Source: Spongilla lacustris (lineage: Eukaryota; Porifera; Demospongiae; Spongillida; Spongillidae). Taken from it: a stretch of DNA of 64,000 bases. Positions within the stretch are counted from its first letter, which is position 1. Each line of letters begins with the position of its first letter. A model generated the notes under the pieces. That model worked only from the letters and a program-made list of their open reading frames with translations, did no database searches and was not told where the DNA came from. A program made the position numbers and the translations under genes. Positions 43,601 to 52,831 of the stretch are shown here, in pieces. The stretch covers positions 2,218,580-2,282,579 of the forward strand of contig OX442422.1 of the NCBI GenBank assembly GCA_949361645.1, in the 5' to 3' direction.

Positions 43601-43993
43601 AATGGCCATGTCACATGATGTACCCACATTTATGTGGCCACATGATATACCCACATTTAAGTGGCATATGATGTCATTGTGTTGGGCATGATGTGGCATA
43701 CTTGGTCTAAACATTGATCAAGCCCCAATTGTAAAAGTTCTGCCGTGAATTAACCTGCACAAATCTAAATGTGCTGTCATGGCAACCGGACACAACTACG
43801 TGCACACATGCCTTCACGCAATCATTGAAAGGAACATTACTCACTGGTATGGTGACATTTTTCCAGTTAGCCTCTATACTGCAATTGATGGCTCTCTCGA
43901 GATCGTCACTCAAACAGTGCTGGAACTCGGGCAGCCTCCCACCATGCCCTCCTTCAATTATGATCAAGACTTGCATGGTGACCACACCCATCA
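37785..43993 (-). CDS. Multi-pass membrane protein, eight exons with consistent phases
   Basis: Exons on the minus strand, 5' to 3': 43755-43993, 43134-43214, 42841-42919, 42631-42701, 38562-38673, 38355-38482, 37940-38056, 37785-37874 (stop TAG). All phases join (0,0,1,0,1,0,0). The product is about 305 residues from the first visible exon. Exon 1 begins with a hydrophobic stretch (VVTMQVLII) and then about 60 residues with five cysteines and sequons NCS and NVT, so it is probably extracellular. Membrane helices follow: YVGFIIVLTVYNAML, EIISFLAVNVLTMVYG, VLFVFTVLFVTLSLYMY, VKLLILFTVVFSVAQLTLLL, TIILVVVAIVGYFVIQ and GYLLIGLAGVLLIAYYAF. A loop has YHDFGWKVYQ. The last intron needs a GC donor (ACA/GCAAGT) with CCCAG. 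Acceptor 38482 is weak. I do not recognise the family; an exon carrying the true start may lie upstream. Confidence 0.7.
38095..38300. repeat. 20-bp minisatellite GATGGGCCAGGGTGCAGGGG
   Basis: About ten copies inside the intron between exons 6 and 7 of the membrane-protein gene, ending in a G-run and followed by a C-run. Proline- or glycine-rich frames over it are artefacts. Confidence 0.95.
38767..39277 (+). mobile_element. 5'-truncated retroelement insertion with 9-bp target duplication (fragment c)
   Basis: The insertion (about 38776-39268) is bounded by ACTGTGTAT at 38767-38775 and 39269-39277. It splits a short-repeat array (TGTGCATTATTAGGAATCA-like) present on both sides. It encodes RPDGVTIAPWKSGRP, then after a frameshift LVWDVTCPDTFATSYELQAT, SEAGAVAALAKQKKMTKYK and LFCPIAIETSGVFGPDASAI, the C-terminal end of a reverse-transcriptase element. 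Truncation at the 5' side plus target duplication fits target-primed reverse transcription. It lies in a large intron of the membrane-protein gene, antisense to it. Confidence 0.85.
39280..40190. other. Intronic stretch without features
   Basis: Part of the large intron of the minus-strand membrane-protein gene. I see no repeat or coding signal apart from a slightly CpG-rich patch at 39440-39560. Confidence 0.45.
40193..40589. repeat. MITE-like element with ~75-bp inverted ends
   Basis: The left end (GATTTATGATAGCGAACGAT, ATCACCC, ATCTTTTCTCACAATAAC) is matched by the complement of the right end (GACTTACGATAGCGAACGAT, ATCACCC, ATCTTTTCTCACAATAAC). The total length is about 397 bp. The inside has no protein. 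I found no clear target duplication. Confidence 0.75.
40639..40672. repeat. Poly-C run of about 34
   Basis: An uninterrupted homopolymer C-run in the intron, flanked by TTCTTGC and TAAACCCCC. Confidence 0.97.
41117..41522. mobile_element. ~402-bp element with 31-bp perfect inverted ends and TA flanks
   Basis: The outer ends TTCAATGTTGTCCGCCATCT...CTCAAG (41119-41149) and their exact complement (41490-41520) form 31-bp perfect terminal inverted repeats, flanked by TA on each side. No transposase is encoded. TA flanks suggest a Tc1/mariner-type MITE, although TA could be chance. Inside, at 41163, is CAGGGGCGGCAGAAGG, which resembles the hAT-like ends elsewhere in the window. The right end abuts the long palindrome that follows. 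Confidence 0.85.
41521..42385. repeat. ~865-bp palindrome with ~400-bp arms
   Basis: Left arm about 41521-41925 and right arm 41976 to about 42385 are complementary with few differences, separated by a 50-base loop. Both arms contain the same open frame (LACIIKKYYKNALRLICYNF and APFLYGKIHFGVLHLLRVSI) reading towards the centre. The preserved frame is identical over most of its length on both arms, but its protein is not recognised. The innermost arm bases are GATTCGCGCCAATG and its complement. A diverged relative of the arm occurs at the right edge of the window. Confidence 0.93.
42945..43130. repeat. Tandem repeat, ~37-bp unit AGGATCACATGATCTTATTA
   Basis: About five copies of AGGATCACATGATCTTATTA followed by TAGTAAGG(G/A)(G/A)TG. 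The core ATCACATGATCT is partly palindromic. It lies in the intron between exons 2 and 3 of the membrane-protein gene. Confidence 0.9.
43570..43690. repeat. Short tandem repeat TACCCACATTTAWGTGGCCA
   Basis: Three to four imperfect copies of ACATGATGTACCCACATTT plus GTGGC, in the intron between exons 1 and 2 of the membrane-protein gene. Confidence 0.8.
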
Positions 43994-44009
43994 CTGTGAG
44001 GTAATGAGG

Positions 44010-44670
44010 TGAGGTGAGGGTACAGAGATGAGGGTGGGTACTGATCATGAGGTGAGTGAGGTGAGGTGGGTGGCCAAGGTACAGAGCTGTACATGCTATT
44101 ATATTTACCCATTGTTAGCATATATATGTGCTACTATTATATATGGGGGCTCAAAGGGGTTTGGACCAACCCCCCCCCCCCCCCTTTGGACTCCGCACAT
44201 ATTATTGTATTATAAGTTTTAGTCTTCAGATGTCCTAGATCTAGGATAAAAGTTCTACATCTAGGACGCTATTGTAGTACATTTATCTGAGTGTGCAGGT
44301 ATATTGTAAGCTGATTAAGTTAGACTTCTTACAACAGTGAAAACTGTAACTGGTATGAACGACGCGATCCAACACTTAATTAGGAAGCCCCGCAATGTTC
44401 TGTCATGCCCAGCAGCAAAGTAAATATTTCAAAAGGAATCTTGGTGATGTTGACATGTTCTAATTTTTGCAAGAGAAATGTATGTAAAATGGCTAAACAT
44501 TAAGACATGCAAAACCACAAAAGAGTATACTCAATAGAATGTTTAAGGCACTTGCAAAGACAAATACAGGAATTGATATTCTACCTAGTCTTATCCCCAG
44601 ACCCAATATACACAGCAGCCGTCGGCAGGAACTTCCACAGCGCGTATGCGTGTAATGATATGTTGTGTTG
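44010..44670. other. Stretch with a hairpin, no gene
   Basis: A GGGG-rich and CCCC-rich pair with a 14-base C-run lies at 44148-44200 and could fold on itself. No exon upstream of the membrane-protein gene is evident here. Confidence 0.4.
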
Positions 44671-44982
44671 TTTATGCATAAAAGGCGATAATATTCAAAA
44701 ACGCGGAACTGAAACAACTAGCAACATGCTATTGACAGTTACGCGGAACTGCCTGAAACAACTAGCAACATGCTATTGACAGTTACGCGGAACTGCCTGA
44801 AATAACAGGCAACATGTTATTGACAGTTACGCGGAACTGCCTGAAACAACAGGATATTACGTAGAACATGCAGGGTAACGTTATGCGGAACTGAAAAAAC
44901 GGGCAGCAACGTAGAACTGTAACAACAGGCTACAAATGGCAACAATTGGAACTGGAGAGAATGCTACAAGCTAGATAAGCAG
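44670..44982. repeat. Dispersed repeat with internal GCGGAACTG minisatellite, copy 1
   Basis: Begins TTGTTTATGCATAAAAGG, then four to six copies of ACGCGGAACTG(CCTG)AAACAAC with (T/A)GCAACATG, and ends GAATGCTACAAGCTAGATAA. The same start, internal motif and end recur at about 59680-59850. The repeat has an outer identity and an internal tandem array that varies in copy number. Confidence 0.9.
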
Positions 44983-45120
44983 GGGCGGATACAGGAATTT
45001 TTTAAGGGGGGGGGCACGGTTAGTAAAAGTGATTCGAAAGTGGGCGGGGTATCCAAAAGGGGTTGGTTGCGGAAGGGGATATGCCCCCTCCCGCGCGAAG
45101 CGCGGAAGTTATTGATAGTA
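44983..45120. mobile_element. Left end of a hAT-like element
   Basis: CAGGGGCGGATACAGG directly abuts the end of the GCGGAACTG repeat, followed by an AAGGGGGGG run, as in the 745-bp element at 19599. At 45091-45105 there is CCGCGC-GAA-GCGCGG, a hairpin of the same design as the cluster at 6489. I cannot identify the right end. Confidence 0.6.
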
Positions 45121-46340
45121 TCTAAGTATTAATAAAGCATTAAAACTAAGTGCTTTAATTTACATTTACAATTAAAATTGCACTAATAGTAAAAGTTGTT
45201 GCTGCCATGCGGGACGGACCTATCGCTTGTGGGGATAATGCTTCAGAGTCACAAATAGGGATATGAAATATTCATTTTGAGTCACTTTCCAGACCAAGCG
45301 GACCAAGCGGCAGGCGGGGGCGGGGGTTGCAAATGCACACAATGCACCTTCTATGGCTATACGGGCCTGGACCTGCCCCCGAATACACCCACAGAAAAAG
45401 CCTCATAAAGTGGTACGGCGTTGCGCACGTTTTACAAAAGTGCCCCGGCGTTCTCTGCATGTCACCATTTATATTGCTGTTGCCGCCGCTGCTACATGTA
45501 ACCATACCAGGGAACGTAATGATCTACTGGGCAAGTTATTCCGCACGAATGATACTGTATCATGCACACCATTGCCACCCATGCAACCAGCTCTTGGAGG
45601 CCGGGGAGATGGTATAGAGGGATACGCATTCCGGCATTCTACGTCACCTACTTTGGACCACTGCTGCTATGACGAACCACAAACGCATCGAGCACAGAAA
45701 GGCTTTCCAGCTGCACACTTTCAAGTTGCTCGCTTGTCCATCATTTTTCATTTTTATATCTTGCTTGTTTTGAAATTGTACAAATTGTCGATCGGAGTAG
45801 GGCCACTTTGAACTGTCGATCGGATTAGGGCTATTTTGAACCGCCGACATAGCAGAGTTTAATCGTCTCAGTTTCGCTGCAGAAATTCATGTGTACGGAA
45901 AGCGACCCTTAAATGTAGCTGAGCTATAGTGAGCCACGCCTCTTATTTATCGTCAAATGTTTACACCTCACGCGAGGGAGTCGATATAGGGAAATGCATA
46001 CGACCGGTGTCACAGGAAAATTGGCACCCTCGGAAAATCGGCACCCCCATTCCATTTTTCCTAGGAATTTTGGCACCCCCACTTCAATTTTCCTAGGAAA
46101 CGTGGCATCCCTTCAAGAAAACAGGCATCCCTTAGCATCGCCTTTTATCCTAGGAATTTTGGAACCCCCATTCCGCATCCCTATGCAAAATAATGGAATC
46201 AATTTTAAAAAGCTATATTCACTGCACATAATATAAGGTTGTGAACCATTTCAAGGCTTTATAATGTACTGTTATAATTAGTAAATGTATGCACCCATGC
46301 CATTATTAAATGTTTGAAATCATGATCTAATGCATTAAGA
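45120..46340. other. Stretch without a recognised gene; GGCACCCC short repeats
   Basis: A 152-codon plus-strand frame at 45353-45811 has no domain I recognise and no splice partner. At 46010-46190 five or so degenerate copies of TCCTAGGAATTTTGGCACCC form a tandem repeat. Confidence 0.5.
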
Positions 46341-46357
46341 ATGAGCAGCTCACAAAC

Positions 46358-46359
46358 AC

Positions 46360-46412
<53 letters not shown>
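46358..46412. repeat. (AC)n microsatellite
   Basis: An AC dinucleotide run of about 27 copies. Confidence 0.97.
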
Positions 46413-46415
<3 letters not shown>

Positions 46416-46619
46416 ATGCTACATCTTTTTATGTGTCACAAAGTGTTTGTTGAAGTTAGTTATATGTACATGTATACATGTATATGCCTTTATCTTGATG
46501 CATTAGTTTCCTAAGGTCAATGCTTGAGCCATTTGTATGCTTCTCCACTTTTGACATATTCATGTATATATATACATGTATATATATAATTATGCTTGTA
46601 TTAAGCAACAATACAATGC

Positions 46620-46954
46620 TGTTGAAATGACCTCCAATTCCATAGCCATAGTGCCCAGAATAGTCTGCATCCTTGATCATTTCATAAATAGCTTTCCATA
46701 GAGACATTTGGGGATCCAAGGGAGAATAACATTGGATGTGTCGATTTGCGTGTCATGTATGCTGTGATTAGCAGACACAGTTCTTCATGAAACTCCTGTG
46801 ACCCTGTTACAGCAAGAGAAACTGACTGAAAGAAACAATTTCCATCTGCTGCAATCCTAGCTGTTGCTAATGGGCGGTGTGACACAGCAATGATTGATGG
46901 CTGTGCCAAGTGAGAGTGATTCCCACGGACTAATGCCAACCCTAGAAACAGCAT
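46620..46954 (-). pseudogene. OTU-like cysteine protease fragment
   Basis: The minus strand encodes TARIAADGNCFFQSVSLAVT, GSQEFHEELCLLITAYM and, in a second frame, DADYSGHYGYG. The DGNCFF motif with its catalytic Cys and the following helix match the start of an OTU deubiquitinase domain. The frame shifts after SMESYL and the catalytic His region is not found, so this is a fragment. OTU domains of this kind also travel with transposable elements; host gene or element cannot be decided here. Confidence 0.7.
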
Positions 46955-47239
46955 GAAATAACGTACGCTAATGCATATATGTACATATACTACTCCACTT
47001 TTCTGCTACGAATCGTCGATGAACATGCATAGAAAGCCAGTGTGTGACAAGGGCGATGCAGAAGCATGTTACTAACGCATCCAGTGTTGTAAATGCAAGC
47101 GCGGTCGGCCGAGAAAGGCATATGGAGAAATCAACGGACACGAAAGTTGCGGTTTGTAAATTTTTGGATTTCATTCCGCGGTACGTTCCATAGAGAATGT
47201 ATGGCGTTTTTACTAACTTGATTATTATTTACTTAACTA

Positions 47240-47650
47240 ACGGACCTGCAACTTTTGCCACCCTCTAATACTACTCTAAATGATGTTTAAATGTAGGCAA
47301 TTTCAAATTTTATACCTTGTATCGTCCAAAATTCTGGGACCATTTCTGAAAATATGATATTCCATAGACTTGTACAGAAAATGGAAAAAAATCATGCTAA
47401 TTAAGATATTCCATTAGTTATAACTAATGAACAGAGGGGGGTTAGAACTTTTGCCACCCTCTGAAACAATTCTACAACTATCCAAATAATATAATATATG
47501 AAAAAAAGTGGATGTTGTCGTGAAGAATTTGGGGACCATTTTTAAAAATAGTAAATCAGTTTTGGTGCAATAAGGCGCCATTTTTAAATGGCGTTTCTAT
47601 GTGTTGCCATAGATATTTAGTAAAATCAAGGATATTCCATAGTTAATAAA
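47240..47650. repeat. Diverged direct duplication, ~210-bp unit
   Basis: AACTTTTGCCACCCTCT occurs at 47250 and 47450. Both are followed by GGGACCATTT, then AAAATA and GATATTCCATAG at similar distances. The two halves are otherwise diverged. Confidence 0.7.
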
Positions 47651-47947
47651 ATGAGACTAGGACATGCCAGCATTTTGCAAAGCTGGAGTCGAGCAGAGGG
47701 CGTGGTGGGCCAGGTGCCGCCCCGTGCCGGGGGTAACTACTAGTACATGCCATGGAATACTAAAAGCTTCGAGTCTGTGTTTTCTGCAAGACAGATCGAT
47801 GTATTGAAATGATGTTAGGCTGCTTACCTCGACCGGCTGCTCAGACAAGAGATGTAGGCATACACGTAGCTGTAGCTGGATCTGAGCTATCCGAGTGCAT
47901 CCTGAGGTCTACAGTGGCGACGAGGGTGCATGGGATAGCTAAGAAGG

Positions 47948-48810
47948 ATGGCAGGGGAGTGTGACGCGTCAACGGAAGACTGGTTAAGTTAATACGTCGA
48001 GCGACTAGAACATTTCTTCCTGGCAAATAAAGTGGAAGCCGAACAGAAAAAGGACGCTTTCCTCGCCTGTATTACATTTGGCCTGCTCCGAGCGCTCGTA
48101 GCACCCCAGAAATTGAAAGACCGAACGTACGAGCAACTGGTACGTCGCAGCCTTAACGACACACGTAGCGCCTAAACCTCTAGTCATCGCAGAACGTACG
48201 GTTCCACAAACGGGACAAAAGGAGGGAGAAAGTGTGATATGTGGTATGCAGCAAGTTTGCAGAACTGTGCGTTTGGTGCGACGTTATCAGAGACGCTGAG
48301 AGACAGGGTGTTCTTTGGTATGAGGGACGAGGGGGTACAGAAGAGACTCCTCACAAAGGCAGACCTCACTTTTGCCAAGGTGCTGGAGACAGCGGAAATA
48401 GCGGAAAGGGAGACTAAAGACGCGCAGAACAGTTGCAGAGTGTCACAAAACAGGAAGTACATCAAGTGGCAGCACCACCAAGAAGGGGGAGACCGTCGGG
48501 CCTAGGGGCTTGCAACAGGTGTGGAGGAGCGCATGATACTCAACAGTGCAGGTTCAGAAACAAAGTTTGCAGGAAATGGGGGCAAATTGAGAGGGCGTGT
48601 TGTGCAAAGAAAAGGGCAGAAGGAACAGGTGTTGGAAAGGGTGTACCCACTAGAGACCACTCTGTGAAGGAACTAAAGGGGGACGATGAAAGCAAAGAAG
48701 AATGGGACAGACTGAAATGGGGATCACTACATGGCCTAGCAAAAGACAAGAGAAATGGAATGAAACAGAGGACAATGGGTAAACCTATATGTATGTGGAG
48801 TTCATCATGA
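47948..48810 (+). pseudogene. Ty3/gypsy Gag pseudogene
   Basis: Starts ATGGCAGGGGAG. The frame has a stop (TAA) after STEDWLS and continues VERLEHFFLANKVEAEQKKD, AFLACITF, LRALVAPQKLKDRTYEQLV, the capsid region of Ty3/gypsy elements. After a frameshift comes CAFGATLSETLRDRVFFGMR, DEGVQKRLLTKADLTFAKVL. A zinc knuckle CNRCGGAHDTQQC (C-x2-C-x3-H-x4-C) follows. The second knuckle (CRKWGQIERACC) has lost its consensus Cys and His spacing. Just upstream CAGTGGCGACGAG resembles the primer-binding site seen in gypsy elements. Pol does not follow; a minisatellite replaces it. Confidence 0.85.
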
Positions 48811-48849
48811 ATGAACAACTGCTATGTATCAATACAATTGGTTGTACCC

Positions 48850-49410
48850 CAAATTGTACAGGCCTGTACAATTTTATAGGCCTGTACCACTGTACAGGCC
48901 ACTACCCCTCCCTGTACACGCCATTACCCTTGTACAGGCCTGCACCCCTGTACAAGCCTGTACCCTTGTACAGTCCTGTACACCCCCCCCCCCCCCCCCC
49001 CCCCCCAGTACAGGCCTGTACCCCTGTCCAGGCCACTACCCCTCCCTGTACACGCCATTACCCTTGTACAGGCCTGCACCCCTGTACAAGCCTGTACCCT
49101 TGTACAGTCCTGTACCCCCAACCCCCCCCCCCCCCCCCCCCCCCCCCTTCCCCCACCCATCCCAGTACAGGCCTGTACCCCTGTCCAGGCTTGTACCCCT
49201 CCCTGCATGTACACGCCTTTACCCCTGTACAAGCCTGTACTCCTGTACACCCCCCCCCCCCCCCCCCCGCCCCCTGTCCAGGCTTGTATCCCTGTACCCC
49301 TCCTTGAACATGCCTGTATCCCTGAGTAGGCCTGTACCCCTCCGTGAACAGTGGTACAGGCCTATACCTCTCCCTGTACCCTTTCACAGGATTGTACTGC
49401 TGTACATGTA
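48850..49410. repeat. GTACAGGCCTGTACCCC minisatellite with poly-C runs
   Basis: Around 30 copies of a degenerate 15-17-bp unit built on GTACAGGCCTGTACCCCT, interrupted by three C-runs (about 48985, 49121, 49250). The unit contains the palindrome GTACAGGCCTGTAC. A larger ~120-bp period is visible at 48890-48985 and 49020-49115, where the same order of variants repeats. Confidence 0.95.
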
Positions 49411-49479
49411 TAGTTCATGTCTCTACTCAAAGCATGGCTTTATAACCTCTTCTGTAGTTTTGGGTGGCCATCCCTCCTG

Positions 49480-49810
49480 AATAGGCTGAAACACCCTTGC
49501 TAACACCAGGTCCCTTAATTGTTGTTGTTCTTCCTAATTCTGCCACCTCGACCAGGAGGGTTTGTAGTTGGGAATGTCCCTCCTTCCTCCTCGTCCATTT
49601 GTGCCATCTGCATGTTGGCCACCACTGAGAGACATGAAAGTGCATCAGCATTTGTGTGCTGAGTGGTACTCTTGTACCTGATATCAAGACAGGGCTAGCC
49701 TACCGCATATACCAATGCAACCGTGCTGCTGTCACTGCTGGTAATCCCTTTTCAGGGTTGAGAATGGATGGTGGTCTGTCACCAGTGTGAAATGGGGAGG
49801 AACTGTGATG
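49480..49810 (-). pseudogene. Ty3/gypsy RNase H remnant
   Basis: Minus-strand frames together show TDHHPFSTL, NPEKGLPAVTAARL, then HTNADALSCLS, which follow the order of the gypsy RNase H C-terminus (TDHKPL...K..P...AARLQRW...H.NADALSRL). Three frames are needed, so it is decayed. It is in the opposite orientation to the Gag remnant, so the two pieces cannot be one simple insertion. Confidence 0.75.
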
Positions 49811-49944
49811 TCCGGAAACATTCAGTGATTAGAGATATATAGGATCATGTGTGTGCATGTGATTACGTGTATGATTCAGTATAATTATAATGAATGAATG
49901 GTTGTTGATGTTGTGAGCTATCCGAGTGCATCCTGAGGTATCGA

Positions 49945-50390
49945 GTGTCTGAGAAACAAACCAGCCTAGGACGCCATTGCATGTGGTTGAATCTTTTGAA
50001 ACATGATCACATGTACATGTACAACAGTGCTTTGTTGTGACACCTGCAGTTAAATTAACACAACAGTAACGCTACATTACATCCATAGTGACATCCATGC
50101 ACATGCACTGTTCCTTCTGATTGTTCCTGCAGCTAGTGAGCGTTGTATGTGAAAAATCAATTTAAGCTGACACTTGAACTCCCTGAAATAAAAATGCAGT
50201 GATTACTAGAATACACCTGAACACACATATTACATACTGTAGAAGAGAACAGGTTAATTAACTTACGTCCTTTTCTTCAACCCAATATAAGTGTCTTCTT
50301 AAAACCACTTTACAACACTAGATAAACTATTCTTCCATTCTGGAAAGCATGGTATTATTCAGTTTTATTTTGTTTTTTTAAAACAAACCC
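49945..50390. other. Stretch without a clear gene
   Basis: AT-rich. The minus strand at 50267-50297 encodes HLYWVEEKD between TTTTAAG and GTAAGT and could be a tiny exon, but its phase does not match the candidate exon at 50401. Confidence 0.35.
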
Positions 50391-50400
50391 AGCTAGCTTA

Positions 50401-50456
50401 CCTTTTTCCTTTCACACACGATCCTTTCAGCTGGATAGTACTTCATTTGACATGCG
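50401..50456 (-). CDS. Candidate small exon
   Basis: The minus strand reads CQMKYYPAERIVCERKK between an AG (CTTATAG) and an AAAAAG/GTAAGC donor, giving about 55 nt. The splice signals are good, but no partner exon with a matching phase is certain. It lies 3' of the stop of the gene at 52605, so it would belong to a different gene. Confidence 0.3.
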
Positions 50457-50489
50457 CTATAAGATGAGAGCCGGGGCCAGCGGGGTGAA

Positions 50490-50620
50490 TGGGGATAAGG
50501 GGAGGAAAGGAGAGAGGAGGAGCGAGAGTGATGGGAGGGAGGGGGAGGTAGGAAAATTGACGGGATGAGGAGGGAGGGAGATGGAAGGGGAGGTAAGGAA
50601 ATTGAAGGGAGGAGGAAAAG
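50490..50620. repeat. Purine-rich GGAGGGA/GGGGAGG tract
   Basis: A run of imperfect AGGGAGG, GGAGGTAAGGAAATTG-type repeats on the plus strand. It could form triplex or quadruplex structures. Confidence 0.7.
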
Positions 50621-51012
50621 AGAAAGTATTATTTGTTTTTCTTTGTACAGGTTGTGGTGGCAGTTTGTATATGCCAAAACATTGAGTGTCTGACTGGCTA
50701 AATACAATTGAGGGATTCATGAAAGTTTGTGTTATGATGTTCTACTTCCATTGCTGTAGTATTATTGTAGGAAGTCTTCCCTTCATATGTACAGTTAAAT
50801 GGCATGTTTGTGAACCCTGGATTAATTGATAGAACAGCAAGTGACATGCCACGTGTACACCAGGGGGTAGGTGCGGTAAATCCCTGGTGTTATAGGAAGT
50901 ACATGCATGTAATGGTGTGCATCTTGTACTGTAGCAAATGCATGACTGGAAACCGTAAGTGATACTGGCAGATGTTGCCAATTCCTGCCTCCTCCTCCCC
51001 CACGTTCAGCTG

Positions 51013-51122
<110 letters not shown>

Positions 51123-51534
51123 GTACATAAACACCTGCTGATCCTATCTTATTTGGATGTTTGTACAAAGTAACAAAGGCCCAATGTCATGAATTTTGTT
51201 GTGTGGCCAGACTGCTGATAAAAGGTCTAGGTCTGTACATACAGTGAATAATCTCATGCACAATGCCATGCAGCTTTGTGCAAATACAACCCCTAGGCCT
51301 AGGGAATAGCTGTGTCCTGGAAGTTCATAGTATGTTAACAGATGTGCAGCACTACTACTTGTGTCCATACATGTACATGTATGTACATTTTTGGTGAGCC
51401 CCAGGGTTATTCTATTGCCTGTCTACTTGTTGCCAGCTAGGCTTGGAGTACTACAGTTGAGAGCCTTACTGTTGATAGTAATGAGAGCAAGGTACTACAT
51501 GTAATGCCATGCATACTAAAAATGAAAACCTTTA

Positions 51535-51635
51535 GGGAAGGCCAACAGTATAGGGAGAAGGCCAACTATATAGGGAGAAGGCCAACTGTATAGGGAGAAG
51601 GCCAACAGTATAGGGAGAAGGCCAACTGACCAACA
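51535..51635. repeat. 20-bp minisatellite TATAGGGAGAAGGCCAACAG, minor locus
   Basis: Five copies. The unit is identical to the one that forms the large array at 53205-53940, 1.6 kb away and in the same orientation. Confidence 0.95.
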
Positions 51636-51639
51636 GTAT

Positions 51640-52600
51640 AGTATATAACATGTACATGTACATGTAAGTTGTCAAGGGAGGTGTGTCCATACATGTATGT
51701 ACGAAGTGGGCCCATAAGGTTATTCTATTTGTGATAACTAATGCAAACACTAAATGGGCATGGGCCAACCTACATGTATGAAGCTTTAGCATAGCCCCAG
51801 AACCATTATCCTTTGTTAGGCCAGTAGCTTAGGGCTGGCTTGTGGTTTCCTTGTCCACACAATGGATGTGGTTGCTTTGCAAAACTTAGGTAACCACTAA
51901 AATCACTACCTATCTTTGAAGTACCACTGCATGTACATGTAGTGACCTACAGCCAAAAAAGTTGCATGAAGGGCATACGATGACTTGGCTACATACATGT
52001 ATAGAAGGGTTAAAGTTACCACACGTACATGTAGGTAACATGTTGCATGCAACTCAAATGAATATAGCGCATGGTAGCCTTTTAAAGCACAGCCTCAGAT
52101 GCAAATGTAGTAATATTAAATTTACCAGAACTTTTGTGTAGGTAGTCAGGGTTAGGGTTTATACCTGTATCTGGTAGCCACCAGATGAGACCATTTTTGA
52201 AATTACATATACTAGGTACAGGATTATGTAACAGTAAATGGTGTCTATAAAGATAGACAATAGTACATGTAACAAAGAGTACATGTACAAGTTAATGTAC
52301 CTCTCCAGGCCCTTAAACAGAAGTACTTTAACATGCATGTTCAAAGACTTCTGATGGAGCCGTCACCCAAGTGATGCATTGTATGTGTACAAAGGACACC
52401 TCCCCACTTCTGGGGGATTTGGAGAGGTGATCCAATGACACCACCAACACCCCTCCAGGGGAGTGAGGAAGTGTTCTCAACACCAATGCATGCAAACAAA
52501 AATTAGCATGTCCAAAAATACCATGCGTACTCTAGTGCATGTAACCACCATCACAATAGCCCCCAAACAGCCATTCACACACCTGTTATCTGTCGTCACT
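51640..52600. other. Stretch without a gene
   Basis: Contains several TACATGTACATGTA-type palindromes (51652, 51957, 52020, 52267) and no coding signal. Confidence 0.5.
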
Positions 52601-52604
52601 GTGT

Positions 52605-52753
52605 TCAAAGGACTGGGGAAGTAGCCAGACCAGTAAATACTTTGGTTTGTAGTACTGCAGTTAGTAGGTCTTCATTGATCCTCGGCTCCTCCAGTAGTAT
52701 GGTAGCTCTCTCCTGGTAGATTGTTGTGTCTTGTTGTGGTTGTACAGCAATCT

Positions 52754-52831
<78 letters not shown>

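Larger units (their letters stand above)
47880..49945. repeat. 26-bp direct repeat bracketing the gypsy remnants
   Basis: TGAGCTATCCGAGTGCATCC plus TGAGGT occurs at about 47881 and again at 49914 with no mismatch over 26 bases. In the first copy it ends just before the primer-site-like GTGGCGACGAG. It may be the U5 end of two long terminal repeats, but upstream sequences are not alike. Confidence 0.6.

Noticed and set aside
45353..45811. 152-codon plus-strand frame as a gene
   Set aside because: No domain, no splice context, and the composition changes along its length.
48789..49480. 218-codon proline-rich frame
   Set aside because: Product of the GTACAGGCC minisatellite and C-runs.
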